From positions 92,960,723 through 93,024,722 of the forward strand of contig CM049309.1 in assembly GCA_026874595.1 (NCBI GenBank): a stretch of DNA of 64,000 nucleotides. Direction: 5' to 3'. The notes below the pieces were generated by a model that was not told the origin of the DNA, did not search any database, and saw only the letters and a program-made list of their open reading frames with translations. Below are positions 1 to 14,100 of the stretch, one piece after another (within the stretch, counting starts at the first letter, position 1; each line of letters begins with the position of its first letter). The stretch is from Sipunculus nudus. Its lineage: Eukaryota > Annelida > Sipuncula > Golfingiida > Sipunculidae. Both the position numbers and the translations under genes were made by a program.

Positions 1-1149
1 AATTGTATTGCGGATACTATGTTTTTGACCAGGTTCCCCTGCCGCTGCCGTGTTCGTTTCCGGAGAACTCCTCTGAGACTACTGTACTGATTTTTCCGAA
101 ACTTACACCAATTATCAGGTCACATGTGAACTGGTGCCTAACCAATTGCTGTTGACCTCTGACCTCTCCTGTCTGCCCAGCATCCATTTGTGCATCTGTT
201 TTCACAAACAAACCGACATATCTTTTGTACAAATGTAGCCCTTGGATAGCTTGGATAACATACACAATAAAATGGTGGCGCCACCTGTACCCATATTTGC
301 ACAGTGTCCATCTGTTCGTCTGCCTTGGGTTAAAATCACTCATATCTCCGCAGTGGTTTGACTAATTCACCTGAAATTTGGCATGCGTATACATCCTTGA
401 TAGCTTTCTTGATTTTATGACAGGTGGCGCCACCTACATTCACGTTCACGCTGCAGACATCCAAGCTCATATCTCGGGAACCATTTGACCGATTTGGCCA
501 GAATTTTGCATGTGTATAGATCTCATATAGCTCTTTATCATACGCAAAACTGGTGGTCCCACCTACAACCGTTTTTGCACAGCTTCCGTCTGTTTGTCTG
601 CCGTGGGATAAAATCACTCATAACTCGGCAGTGGTTTGACATATCTGCCTAAAATTTTGCAGGTTTACACATCCTGGACAGCCTTCTTAATTTTATGACA
701 GGTGGCACCACCTACATTCTAGTTTAGGCTGCAGACATCCAAGCTCATATCTCGGGAACCGTTTGACCGATTGGGCCAAAATTTTGCTTGTGTATAGATC
801 TCACATAACTCTTCATCATACACCAAAGAGGGGCCACCTGCAACTGCAACCATTTTTGGACAGTGTCTGTCTGTTTGTCTGCTGTGGGCTAAAATCACTC
901 CTATCTCAGTAGTGGTTTAACTTACCTGCCTAAAATTTTGCGTATGTATACATCTTGGTTAGCTTTCTCGATTTATTTTGGCAGGTGGGGCCACCTACAT
1001 GCACATTTCAGCTGCAGACATCCATGATAATATGCAACACACCTCACTCCATTTCCCCTTTCCACTCAATCCATGCCTCACTTCACCCTTTCCACTCTGA
1101 TTTTGGCAGATACATGTAGTCGCTTGTCGACTACCTGTATTCTAGTTTA
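1..1149 (+). repeat. Dispersed element A, copy 1
   Basis: It matches A2 at 45221-46014. It has three diverged internal modules of about 285 bp, each with a GGTGGCGCCACC-type palindrome and GCAGACATCCAAGCTCATAT. It ends in a hairpin (GTAGTCG CTTGT CGACTAC at about 1117-1135) followed by TATTCTAGTTTA. The 5' hairpin seen in A2 is cut down: the bases between GTAT and TGCGGATAC are missing. Non-coding; the open frames at 17-343 and 336-617 on the minus strand are chance. Confidence 0.75.
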
Positions 1150-2041
1150 TTATATGATTCACACATTCAGTTATACACTGTCATAATATCTTGTATTAAA
1201 AGTGGTCAACTTCAAGAAAATGATTAATATAATACCTTTATTAATTTATATATGTACCTTTATTTGACTTAGCTTTACCTTATAATTTTATTATTTTGAG
1301 TTTATATAAACAAAAGGAGAAATGGCAAAATTCTTACAGTAATAAATTATGTAATTAATTGTATTTTCATTGTAATAGTATTTTAAGCATATGATACTTC
1401 AGTATAATAACACATGGATATAATTACAGTCTGATTGCTAGGGTAGTTTTATGATGGCACAATAAATTATTTAAACTAAAATAACAATATATCTTAAGGG
1501 AATACTTTTTACTGAATAATTAAGTTTATTACATCAAAATTCATGCAAAGAACAACGTTGGCAAGAGCAGGATAGGGATACAAATTTAAAATGTGACTGG
1601 ACATTATACTTAACGCTTAATTTTGATGTAGGAAGCACATATATTTGGGAATACCCTATGAAAAAAAATCTGCCATGGTCAAAATGCAATTGAAGATTTA
1701 ACACTCATTATGCAGTGGTCACTGTACATTAGTCCTTCAACTCCTTCCACTTGAAAATTGCTTTCAATAGCAGGGTTTGCTTGGTAATGCCACCAGGGAG
1801 TTAGTATAGGTGCAAGAAAGTTTTGGTTAGTAGGAGCTGGTTATCATTGGTCTGACCCAAGTTTGAAACTCCACTCTCATTGGTCAAAACAATCTAGGTC
1901 CTGAGGTAACTCCTTGGTTGCAACACCTTGAAGTTGTGGTGAAGTGGAAGATTTAAGTTATAGAATGAATGTTTCATGATGACTACATAATAAAAGGCAT
2001 GTATAGGCTGAGTCAGTGAGATCACCCTGTGTTGTTTTCAG
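1150..2041. other. Intronic or upstream AT-rich sequence, nothing recognised
   Basis: AT-rich sequence without a convincing exon, repeat family or RNA gene. It lies left of the first visible exon and is presumably intron, because the exon is entered mid-codon. Confidence 0.5.
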
Positions 2042-2176
2042 ATGAAGGCATGAAGATAACAGCTCATGAGAAGCTGGGGGAAATCTTACACATCCTCAAG
2101 AATATTCTACAGCGTTACCCAATGCACTCCACAGACATCCTGACTAGTGCCGCTGTACTCATCTCAAAGGTCAAAG
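2042..2176 (+). CDS. Exon 1 of the visible part: N-terminal helical segment
   Basis: The exon is preceded by GTTGTTTTCAG and followed by GTAGGA. It enters with two bases of a split codon, has 44 full codons and ends in phase 1 (the Gly codon is completed by the next exon). It encodes an amphipathic helical segment with ILHILKNILQRYPMHSTDIL and ending AAVLISKVKG. This resembles the segment upstream of the F-BAR in the family. The frame is fixed by joining to the next exon. An internal ATG exists, but reading runs in from upstream, so I treat this as an internal exon. Confidence 0.8.
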
Positions 2177-5100
2177 GTAGGACTATCTCAGGCATTAACA
2201 TGTTACAACATGGGTTCATTGCCATGAATTTTGAAAGTGTAAATTTTGGAAATCATAATCTACTATATGAAACCATAGATACCACTCATATGAGGTAAAC
2301 ATGCTGTTGTCCTGTATATGCATTTGGAAGTGAATGGACAAGACTTCTTGAAGCTTCTTTTCAATCACTTCCACAAACCATCTAGTTTAGCCACATTCAG
2401 AATTTGTGCCTGCCAGAACCACAGCCAGGATGATTGGTGGACTGTTCCAGTTTTTAGCTCAGCTGACTTTCAGTCATGCTGAGCTAAAGCGATCACTCTT
2501 TGTCCTTCGTCCGTCCGTCTGTCCGTCCGTCTGTCTGTCCGTTAACCAGGCACAAATCGTAACCGCTGGACCTAGAATCTTGTAACTTGACATTCTGAGA
2601 GGTCAATTAAAAATCTCTTTGGAAACCAGAAATTAGGTCTCTGTTACCCATATCCTTTAAGCTATGGGGCCCCAAAGTACCCCCCAGAATAGTGAAAAAT
2701 TTCATACAAAAACTTCAATATCTCATTAACTACATCACTGATGGTCATGACTTTTGGCATACATATTGATCATGAGATGTTTCATCAGTTTCTGCAGACT
2801 GGTGGCGCCACCTGTGTTTTTCGATTTTTTACGAACTGTTTTCTCTATTTTTGAGACTTTTAAAAATGTGGACACCTGTTAACAGGGCACAAATCGTAAA
2901 GACTGGACCTAGAATCTTCATTCTTGACATTCTGAGAGACCTATGAAAAGTCTCCACGGAAACCAGAAATTAGGTCTCTGTTACCCATATCCTTCGAGCT
3001 ATGGGGCCCCAAAGTACCCCCCAGAATAGTGAAAAATTTCATACAAAAACTTCAATATCTCATTAACTACATCACAAATGGTCATGATTTTTGGCATACA
3101 TATTGATCATGACATGTTCCATCAGTTTCTGCAGACTGGTGGCGCCACCTTTATTTTTCATATTTTTACCATTTTTTTCTCTATTTTTGAGACCTTTAAG
3201 GATGTAGTTATCTGTCAACAGGGTTGAAATTGTATTGACTGGACCTAGAATCTTCATGCTTGACACACAGGGAGACCCCAAAAAAAAACTCCATGGAAAC
3301 CTGGAATTGGGTCTCTGCTACCCATATGCTTTGAGCTATTGCACTCCTAAGTACAGCTCAGAATAATGGAAAATTTGATACAAAAGCTTATGTATCTGAA
3401 CAACTAATGCAGAGATCACCATAATTGTTTGCATGGATATTGATCATGGAGTGTTTCATCAGTTTCTGCAGCCTGGGTGCACCACCTCTATTTTTTTTTT
3501 ATTTTTTACGAAATTTTTTCATTTTTGAGACCTTTAAAAATGTGGACATCTGTTAACAGGGCACAAATTGTAGAGATTGAACCTAGAATCTTCATTCTTG
3601 ACATTCTGAGAGGCCTATGAAAAGTCTCCATGGAAACCAGAAATTAGGTCTCTGTTACCCATATCCCTCAAGCTATGGGGCCCCAAAGTACCCCCCAGAA
3701 TAGTGAAAAGTTTCATACAAAAACTCCAGTATCTCAGTAACTACAACACTGATGCTCATGATTTTTGGCATACATATTGATCATGACATGTTCCATCAGT
3801 TTCTGCAGACTGGTGGCGCCACCTTTATTTTTTTCTCAAATTTTTACAATTTTTTTCCCTATTTTTGAGACCTTTAAAGATGTGGTTATCTGTCAACAGG
3901 GTACAAATTGTAACAACTGGACCTAGAATATTCATTCTTGTCATGCAAGGAGGCCAATGAAAAGTGTCTGTGGAAACCTGAAATTAGGTCTCTGTTACCC
4001 ATATCCTCCAAGCTATAGGACTCCAAAGTATCCCTCAAAATAATGGAAAATTAATGGTGGAGCCACCTGTATTTTTTTTTTAATTTTATTTCTCTATTTT
4101 TTATATATATTAATACAGACACAATCTCAGCCTGTTAGTTAATCTGTTTGATGCTTCAGTTGAATGTGTATATACTACCATTCAGATGATAAAATTTCCT
4201 TTTGCAAATCTCTTCCCAGTCAGCTGAGCGTCATGACCCATGGGTCTCTTGTTATAATGAATGTCTACCATCACAGAGCTGTGAATAACATTTAAACATT
4301 TCATACCTTGACAAGATGGAGGCTTTTGAGATGATGGTGTATTTGCCTACAGCATCAACATTAAAGTTTGGTCAGTTGCCTTATGTACAAAACTTTTGTA
4401 AATTCCATGAAACTTAGATGTATCTGAGGTATACTTTAACAGGCTTTAGATGTTAAGTTGCCTGTGCAATCATCCAAATTCCACTGAGCTTTTAAAGAAT
4501 ATACAGAATTTCAGCAAAGTTTCAGGTGGTTTGCCTTATTTTTGGAATATTTTTATGCCCCCGCCACAAGGTGGCCAGGGCATATAGTTTTACCCATGTC
4601 CGTCCTTCCGTCCGTCATTCCGAAATCAAACAGTTGTACGGACTTTTTTTCGCAATGCCTGCGGATATGGGCCTGATTTTTGGTGTGTTAGCAGAAAATG
4701 ACCAGTTACAGATTGAGTTCGCGTTTTGTCCCAGTTGACTTACTTTTGACTGTTTGACAGAGCCCTAACATAGAAAATTTCATGAAAAATATAAATTTTC
4801 ATGACAAGTGCACGTGTACAGACTTTTTTTCGCAGTGCCTGCAGATATGGGCCTGATTTTTGGTGTGTTAGCAGATAATGACCAGTTACAGATCGAGTTC
4901 GCGTTTTGTCCCAGTTGACCTACTTTTGACCATTTGACAGAGCCCTTACATAGAAAATTTCATGAAAAATATAAATTTTCATGACAAGTGCACGTGTACA
5001 GACTTTTTTTTGCAATGCCTGCAGATATGGGCCTGATTTTTGGTGTGTTAGCAGAAAATGACCAGTTACAGATTGAGTTCGCGTTTTGTCCCAGTTGACT

Positions 5101-8100
5101 TACTTTTGACTGTTTGACAGAGCCCTAACATAGAAAATTTCATGAAAAATATAAATTTTCATGACAAGTGCACGTGTACAGACTTTTTTTCGCAGTGCCT
5201 GCAGATATGGGCCTGATTTTTGGTGTGTTAGCAGATAATGACCAGTTACAGATCGAGTTCGCGTTTTGTCCCAGTTGACCTACTTTTGACCATTTGACAG
5301 AGCCCTTACATAGAAAATTTCATGAAAAATATAAATTTTCATGACAAGTGCACGTGTACAGACTTTTTTTTGCAATGCCTGCAGATATGGGCCTGATTTT
5401 TTGTGTGTTAGCAGATAATGACCAGTTACAGATTGAGTTCGCGTTTTTCCAAGTTGACCTACTTTTGACCGTTTGACAGAGCCCTAACATAGAAAATTTC
5501 ATGAAAAATATAAATTTTCATGACAAGTGCACGTGTACAGACTTTTTTTCGCAATGCCTGCAGATATTGGCCTGATTTTTGGTGTTTTAGCAGATAATGA
5601 CCAGTTACAGATCAAGTTCGCGTTTTGTCCCAGTTGACCTACTTTTGACCGTTTGACAGAGCCCTAACATAGAAAATTTCATGAAAAATATAAATTTTCA
5701 TGACAAGTGCACGTGTACAGACTTTTTTTCGCAATGCCTGCAGATATTGGCCTGATTTTTGGTGTGTTAGCAGATAATGACCAGTTACAGATCGAGTTTG
5801 CGTTTTGTCCCAGTTGACCTACTTTTGACAGTTTGACAGAGCCCTAACATAGAAAATTTCATGAAAAATATAAATTTTCATGACAAGTGCACGTGTACGG
5901 ACTTTTTTTTGCAATGCCTGCAGATATGGGCCTGATTTTTGGTGTGTTAGCAGATAATGACCAGTTACAGATCGAGTTCGTTTTTTGTCTCAGTTGACCG
6001 ACTTTTGACTGTTTGATGGTGCCCTAACATTGAAAATTTCATGAAAAATAGAAATTTTCATGACAAGTGCACATGTATGGACTTTTTTTCGCAATGCCTG
6101 CAGATACAGGCCTGATTTTTAGCTCAGCTGACTATAAGTCATCTGAGCTATAGTCATGGTCCATTGTCCGTCGTCCGTCCGTCTGTCTGTCCGTCCGTCC
6201 GTCTGTCCGTCCGTCCGTCTGTCCGTCTGGATGTCCGTCCGTAAGACTGGCACGTTTCGACACCGTTGGACCTACAAATCTGAATTTCGACATACAGTTA
6301 GATGTCCCCAAAATCTCCTGCCATGCCAAAAATTGGGTCAATAGGACTTGGTTCCCCTGAGATATTAAGGAAAAACCTCAATTTTTTATTAAAAATCTAT
6401 TTTCACACTTCAGGACTGCCTAAAATCAAAACCACTCATCTGGTTTTCTTCATATTTACCATAAATATTCCTCTATATAGTTCCTATGTACATGCCAGAT
6501 ATTAAGTCAGTATTATATAATTTAAAAAAGTTATGGGCCCAAACATAATGGACTTAGTAAAAAAATCAGGAAGATATTTGGTCACTTAAGACCAAAAGTG
6601 TTAAAGGTAGGGACTTTTTTTCCAGTAATACAACTTATATTTATCAAAATTTAATTGTATACCAAAAATTAGATCAAAATTTGTTAAATTTTTTTAAATA
6701 TTGGCAAAAATATAAAATTGGTACCTTAAATTTTGCACAACTTTGGCCATGGCACGTTTTTTTCCTGTGAGTACTGTGGATTTAATTTTAACACCATGTA
6801 TACATAAGGATTTAATCTTTTAAAATCTGAAATTTAAAAATAAAAGCTGCAAAATTAGGCTAGTTATTGAATTTTTTTGGAGGCTCTTGTTGTATTCCCT
6901 TACATTGTCAAGCAGTCCACTTTGATGACTGTAGGTCATTCAGTGCACATCTCTATGCTCCCCAGGCTGTTGACATACTGTGGTTGGCTTTATTTTCGCG
7001 AGGCTGAAGTTTCGCGATTTTTCTTCATTTTGACCGTTTCGCGAGGGTTTCATTTTCGCGATTACACAAGAACATGTAAAATATAAGTAAAGCAGGATTC
7101 TACAATAGCTACCTCATTGCTGGTCTAGTCATTAAATTTGTATCATAATCGATATGTATCACAGTCTGTGTGTACGGCTAATGCATGGGCGAATTACGAA
7201 ACCAGGCACATATTACTTTATTAGGTTGCTGATCAGGTTGTTTTCAGAGGTCATCTTAGTTGATGGGGCATCTTATTCCCGAGGGTTTCATATTCGCGAT
7301 TATTTCACATTCGCGAATATCGCGAAATTAAAACCCTCGCGAATAAAAAGGCAACCACAGTAATTTTAGATGTCCCCAAAATCTCCTACCATACCGAAAA
7401 TTGGGTCATTAGGACTTTGTTCAGGACTTCGAGATATTAAGGAAAAAAAAACTCTGTTTTCCATAAAATAAGCCAATGTTACACTTCAGGGCTGCCTAAT
7501 ATCAAAACCACTGATCTGTTTTTGATCGTATTTAGGATTCACATTCTTTTATACATTTTCTATGAACATACCAAAAATTAGGTTAGTATTGGGTATTATT
7601 TTGATGTTATGGGCCAAAACATAATGCAATTTGTTAAAAAATCAGGAAATATATTTACTCACATGAGAATTGCTGAACCTAGAGACTTTTTTTCAGGAAT
7701 ATAACTTTATTTAATCAAGATTCAATTGTTTACCCAAAATTAGATCTGAATTTTGCAAATTTTTCAAGTTATTAGCATAAATAAAAAATCAATACCTTAA
7801 ATTTTGTCCAACTTTGGCACTGTTGATTTAATTTTCACAGCATATATACATAAGGATTAAATCTTTTAAAATCTGAAATTTCAAAGAAATTGATTGGAAA
7901 GAATAGCTTTTATTCATGTTTTCATACACCAAGTCAAGTGTTGTTTACATCCAGCCCACCTAGTAGTACAGCCTTCACTTGCATTATGTAACCCACCCCA
8001 GTCGGCTTGCCTTGGGTCAGCTACCAGCAGGCTTCCCCTCTGCTCTGCACTCCCTCCCCCCCCCCCCCCCCCCCCCGCAGATGGTGCATAAACTAGATGA

Positions 8101-11100
8101 ATGTTATTATTTTCTGTATGTGATTCATTCTTATTCTAGGCTATGCTACATTTTAGATTTTGTATTGTACCACCAGGGTTACAGTGATTAAAGTGTACAT
8201 TTAATTGTGTCCACAAAGTGGTGTATTGCTATGAAAGTGTGGATGTTCATGAGATAAGTAATTCCTTACTTCAGAGGAGTAAAAACTTCACCAGGTGTGA
8301 AATTGACTATTAATTTCAGAAATTAATTAAAACTTGGATAGTAATTAGCACAATGATATTGTTTGTTTCTCATTCAACCAACAGTGTGTATACTTTATTT
8401 GAAAAGATGTTTTATTTTATCAAATTTACTGAATCTTTTATTTTATTTTGGTGAATAAAATTAAGCAGGTACTGAAAACTCCAATGTGCAAAACTTTTTA
8501 AAAGTGATTCAAGGAATATTCTTGTAGATGCCATGTTGTGGCATTATTTTCTTTTAAATTCAGTTTAAACATTTATGATTTAAAAATAATTAAATATATG
8601 TGTATACATAATATGACCCAATATGAGCTACACTCTGGATATATGATGATTGCAACTTTTGCAACAATTCTAATATTTTAACTTATAGTTTCAGTTTTTT
8701 ACTCTGTATATATAATGATTGCAACTTTTGCAACAATTCTAATATTTTAACTTATATTTTCAGGTTTTTTCATTTAAAATTTATAAAACCTGTAAATAAA
8801 AAAAATGATTCAGATGAAAACTTCTTAATGGAAAAAGTGGATATGCTTAAAAAAAATAGGCTTATATATAAACTTAAATGCATTATTCCCTTGAAAGTGA
8901 AATAAAGGTATTAGTCCATTCTGTCCACTTGCCTGTCCAACTATAAATTTTCATATGCAACACAGTATCTCAAAACTTTTACTGTTTTTCTTCATGACAG
9001 TCTTGTCAGAGTATTAGTTTGCAATCATATATTTAGAACTTTACTATAACCAAGTAGGAGGGCCCCTTTCCTCTTAGCTTTTCATATTCTTATATAAATG
9101 AAAAACATTACAATAGAATATTTCTACATCCACCTTCGTGCTGCCCTCACTTTTCCCTTCTCCGAACCCCATCCCAAAGTCAGCCTCAGTAAGCAAGAAC
9201 AAGATGAATCAGATATATTCATACTTTAATATTTTGTATAACTATTCGTCCATAGGTACCTATGTACATGCCAGAAATTATGTCAATATTGTGTAATATG
9301 TAGACATAGTGGGCATCACAATAATGTACCTTGTCAAGACTAAAAAGATATTGTGTCATACAGTCACAAATTCATAAATCACTTCATCAGCATAGTTAAT
9401 CATAACATCATATCTGTCAAATTGAAAGCTTGCAGACTACCATACACTTTAGATCCTTCAACAAATAGCCTTATCATCATTCTACTACTGCTTATTACTG
9501 CTGTCATTGCATTCATATTTGCTCAAATATATCAAAATTTTCTACACCTCTTTAATAAATAAAAAATAAACCATTATATATGACTCTATTAATCCATCAG
9601 TCAGGTTATTTCATTTATCATTTACTCACATATTACATTACATTCCTTTATAATAGCCCAACATGTCCATGATATTCATAAGCTTTATCGACTCGATATA
9701 GTATCACAGTGGAGAAACATTTATGGTCCAATCACAATCAGCTGAGCGCCGTGACCCATGGGTCCCTTGTTGGTATGTGGGCAGAGAATGACCAGTTTTA
9801 GATCGAGTTTACGTTTTGACCCAGTTGACCTACTTTTGAACGTTTGACGGTGCCCTAACATAGAAATATTTCATGAAAAATATAAACTTTCATGACAAGT
9901 GCACATGTATGGACTTTCTTTCGCAATGCCTGCAGATATTGGCCTGATTTTTGGTGTGTGGGCAGATTGAGTTCCTGTTTTGTCCCAGTTGATCTACTTT
10001 TGACCATACGACACCTCCTGAACTTTTCCTGAAAAATTTAACAAATATTACTAATTTGCTCCAGGCGGGGGCATTCATGTCGTTCCGACACATCTAGTCT
10101 TCAGCTTGACTCTGATCTCAGGAAACCTTAAACCAAGAAGGCTTAATGACAACACATTATTCATAATCATATCTACACACAGGTTAAACAGGGAACATGA
10201 GATACAAGCAGGGGACTTGCTCTGTACCAAAAGTCACAGATGATTCATGAGACATTGAAATAAAGTAAATATATTAACAAAGCTGGCAGGCAGTATTGAT
10301 CAGATAACCATTCTACCAGCATTCTCTGTGTGTCCTGTATTATCACCCACGGGACATGATTCATTGGTGACTGTGAATTGATTGTTATCCTGAGGCAGCT
10401 CTGATCCACATGTAGATTTAGGATTTCAATGACGTTTTTGAGTAATCAGGAATCTTTGACAAGTTATTGTTCTCCTTTTTGACAACCTGTGTGTTCTTTT
10501 GTATGCACTCCTCAAGCTTGTCATTTTATATTTTAATTGCAATGAAAAAGTTACATACACTTATCCATGATCTTACAACTTACAACAAGGATTTCCTGAG
10601 TGCTCTAATGAACAAAATATAAAGTTATTCAATAGTTCAGTGTTCTATTCTCGTGAGCCTTTGTAGTTATACAGCTGCTTGATAATCTTGATAATGGCAG
10701 CTGGCAACATAAGGTTAAGGTTTATTTTCCAGTAAAGGTTGGGTTGCAGACCCACACACACGTTTATGATCACTTTAAATGTGTGCACATATACTCACCA
10801 TTTCTGACAGTTCTCCGTTATCTCTCTCTGCTTGTAATATAATTAATAATTTCACAATTTTGATATGGAGTTCTCCAGTATCAAGAACTAAGATATAATT
10901 AAGGTTTGACTTACTTGTCTTCATACAGTGGTTGATCACATAAACTTCTTATATCACAAATTGCTTGATTATCACCCAGAGGGTGCTGCATGTCCTGTCT
11001 TGCTGTATCGAGTCAGACAGTTTTCTGACTTTAGCTGGTGAGTAGTGCTGCCCTCTAGTGAGAAATCAGACACAACACTATCAGCGACTGAATCTGTCCG

Positions 11101-14100
11101 CTGTGGGCACATCACTAAATCAGCAAGTCAATCTGTTTACCGAGTTATCTGATTATCATCAGTGAAAATGGGATGTGTGGTTGAATGCAGACACATAATG
11201 AAATATGATATATTTTAGTGTGAATCACAAATGTTACACAGGAGCTTCTCATGGATATATCCCAGAGGTTCAGGCCCTGAAGGTCTGTGGTTCAAAACCC
11301 AGTTCCTGCTCAGGTATGTTGTACAGTCTTAACTTAGTGACATAGATTCACTAAAGTCATATATACCAAAACTAATAGCAAAAATTAGTTATATTCAGAA
11401 AACCATGTTCTTCTTGAGATGCTCATAGTCATGTGATATTGATATTATCCCCTTACTTCAAGCATGTGTGGACAGTTGTTAACAGTGACATGCACTGGTC
11501 AGATCATTAATGTCTTGACTAAGGGAAACTTTACTCTCCCAAGGAAGTGGCAAGACTAAGCATATTTTGCTCTGTCTACATGTTGCCAGTTTCCTGGCTA
11601 TGGATTGGTTTTGACATATTTTGCTCTGTCTACATGCTGCCAGTTTCCTGGCTATGGATGGGTTTTGACATATTTTGCTCTGTCTACATGCTGCCAGTTT
11701 CCTGGCTATGGATGGGTTTTGACATATTTTGCTCTGTCTACATGCTGCCAGTTCAGAGCACAATATGTTAAAACCCATCCAATCCATATTTTCTATGGTT
11801 ATTTAATGATCTCATATATTTTGGTCAAACATAGGTGTACTGGTGGGTCCTGTGATAGTGTGTCTTAGCCATCTGACTGCACATTTGGCTGGAACAAAAT
11901 CATAATGAATCCCCCTGAGAAGTTCTGAGCTTAAACCATATAACATCTTGAAAAACCCAAATCAGTAAAAGTTATGATGACCTGATGTCTCTAAGTTAAA
12001 AGCTGAAAGCAATATGAGAACCTTGAAGGTCAGACTTATCTTGATGAACAAATATCATTGAAACAATCTTCTCCACTGAAAGGGTACATGTATGTATGAG
12101 TTGAAACTTAAAATCAGCCAAATCATTTCTTTGAAATGTCAGTGACATTGTTGAAATTCATAATAATTGTACCATGTGAGTACAAATCCATACAAAAGAT
12201 TTTTTTCTCAATAATTAATGTATATAGATGGCCTTGAATTTTGAATCTGGACAGCTTTACTGAATGTTGCCTAAACTTGATAATGGCACTGCCGTTGTCT
12301 TAAAAAGAAGTGTAATTGTTAATATAAGACAAATAACAGTAGTCTCATAATTTTACTTAGGAGTGACATATTTTGCATCAGATCATAAAAATGAAATCAT
12401 AGTCAGAACTTATTTTTATACAAAGTTTGAAATAAACTTGGGTAGCCATTACATCATATTGGTCATAATTTTTCAGATTATATTGGGTCTTACTGTCACA
12501 GGTTGAAATTATGTGGCGCTTGTATTGTTAGCATAAAGCCCTCATTGTATATTTGGTGTCAGTTAACATTGTTTATCCCTTATCTCATAAAGATATATGG
12601 GAGCAAAAACCTGTCCTTATCAAAGAGGGGGAGTATATATGTCTAGTGATAATTTATAGTTTACTAATGATATAACAATCTCTGTTATCAATGTATTAGT
12701 CACAGTTATTTAAAGTGCACGCTTACAATTATGTTTCAAGTAGCCAGTTAAATATAAGGAACAGTTATTATTTTAAGTAAATTTCTTAGTTGTTACATTT
12801 ACAATTTTCAGACAAATTTTTGGCTTCATAAATTTAGTATTTAAAGTATTTTTAGCTCAGCTTACTGTAAATCATCTGAGCTGTAGCAATCACCCCATTG
12901 TAACCATTAGACCTAGAAACTTCTAACTGACAGTCTGTACATCTAGGGAGATCCTAGGTAAATCTCCTTCGAAATCTAAAATTAGGTCATGGTGACCTAT
13001 ATTTTGTGACCTATGGGCTGAAAGCATGATTTTGAGCACCAGGACAGTCAGACGAGGCCCTATTGTAGCCATTAGGCATAGAATGCTCTAACATAACATT
13101 CAAGGAGGTTCTAGGCAAAATCCCTTGGAATTGAAAAGTTATGAAGTGAAAACTATTCAGTAACTTCTTATTTTCTTTAAAAAAAACTAATTGTATCTTC
13201 CTTTATTATTCTGTTGCTCTGCTGTCTGCATTTATATGTACAGTTTTAATGACAATTTTTTCAGGCTTTAACTATGAGAGTGAAAACCAGGACCAAGATG
13301 ACGTGCTGGAAAGTTTGGACCAAGTGGCACTAGCATTTACCAGCAGGTGAGGTTTGTTCACAATCAAGATTTAGCTAAGTTGCACTAGCATTCACCAGCA
13401 GGTGAGGTTTGTTCACAATCAAGATTTAACTTAGTGGCACTAGCATTCACCAGCAGGTGAGGTTTGTTCACAATCAAGATTTAACTTAGTGGCACTAGCA
13501 TTCACCAGCAGGTGAGGTTTGTTCACAATCAAGATTTAGCTAAGTTGCACTAGCATTCACCAGCAGGTGAGGTTTGTTCACAATCAAGATTTAGCTTAGT
13601 GGCACTAGCATTCACCAGCAGGTGAGGTTTGTTCACAATCAAGATTTAACTTAGGGGCACTAGCATTCACCAGCAGGTGAGGTTTGTTCACAATCAAGAT
13701 TTAACTTAGTGGCACTAGCATTCACCAGCAGGTGAGGTTTGTTCACAATCAAGATTTAACTTAGTGGCACTAGCATTCACCAGCAGGTGAGGTTTGTTCA
13801 CAATCAAGATTTAGCTTAGTGGCACTAGCATTCACCAGCAGGTGAGGTTTGTTCACAATCAAGATTTAACTTAGTGGCACTAGCATTCACCAGCAGGTGA
13901 GGTTTGTTCACAATCAAGATTTAGCTTAGTGGCACTAGCATTCACCAGCAGGTGAGGTTTGTTCACAATCAAGATTTAACTTAGTGGCACTGGCATTCAC
14001 CAGCAGGTGAGGTTTGTTCACAATCAAGATTTAGCTTAGTGGCACTAGCATTCACCAGCAGGTGAGGTTTGTTCACAATCAAGAATTAGCTTGGTGGCAC

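Larger units (their letters stand above)
6121..9771 (+). mobile_element. Dispersed element C, copy 1, nested in element E
   Basis: It starts with the hairpin AGCTCAG C TGACT ATA AGTCA T CTGAGCT and a run of GTCCGTCCGTCTG. It ends CAGCTGAGCGCCGTGACCCA then TGGGTCCCTTGTT. Removing 6121-9771 restores a 180-bp unit of element E, so both ends are defined precisely. Two internal modules start with AGATGTCCCCAAAATCTCC (near 6299 and 7367). The second follows the small element F1. The right part (8380-9330) matches C2. No coding capacity is visible, so it is probably non-autonomous. Confidence 0.8.
4556..10098 (+). repeat. Dispersed element E with 180-bp tandem array, interrupted by element C1
   Basis: The ends carry a perfect 10-bp inverted repeat, TGCCCCCGCC (4556-4565) and GGCGGGGGCA (10064-10073). 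After the 5' end come CCGTCCTTCCGTCCGTC and a tandem array of ~180-bp units starting at 4641, 4821, 5001, 5181, 5361, 5540, 5720, 5900 and 6080. The ninth unit is split: 6080-6120 plus 9772-9911 totals 181 bp. A last partial unit follows, then a small hairpin TGTCG TTC CGACA near the 3' end. The tandem part holds only short chance frames. Confidence 0.85.

Noticed and set aside
2042-2176. Using the internal ATG of exon 1 as the start codon
   Set aside because: A good acceptor lies right before the exon, the frame is open through its start, and the family has more N-terminal sequence. It is more likely an internal exon.
11247-11320. Possible tRNA gene or SINE (GGTTCAAAACC resembles a B box)
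   Set aside because: I could not build a cloverleaf or a convincing A box, and no second copy is visible in the window.
11479-11868. Repetitive open frames on both strands with Cys-rich or RKLAACRQSKICQN units
   Set aside because: The 54-bp minisatellite keeps several frames open at once. There is no flanking coding sequence and no splice support.
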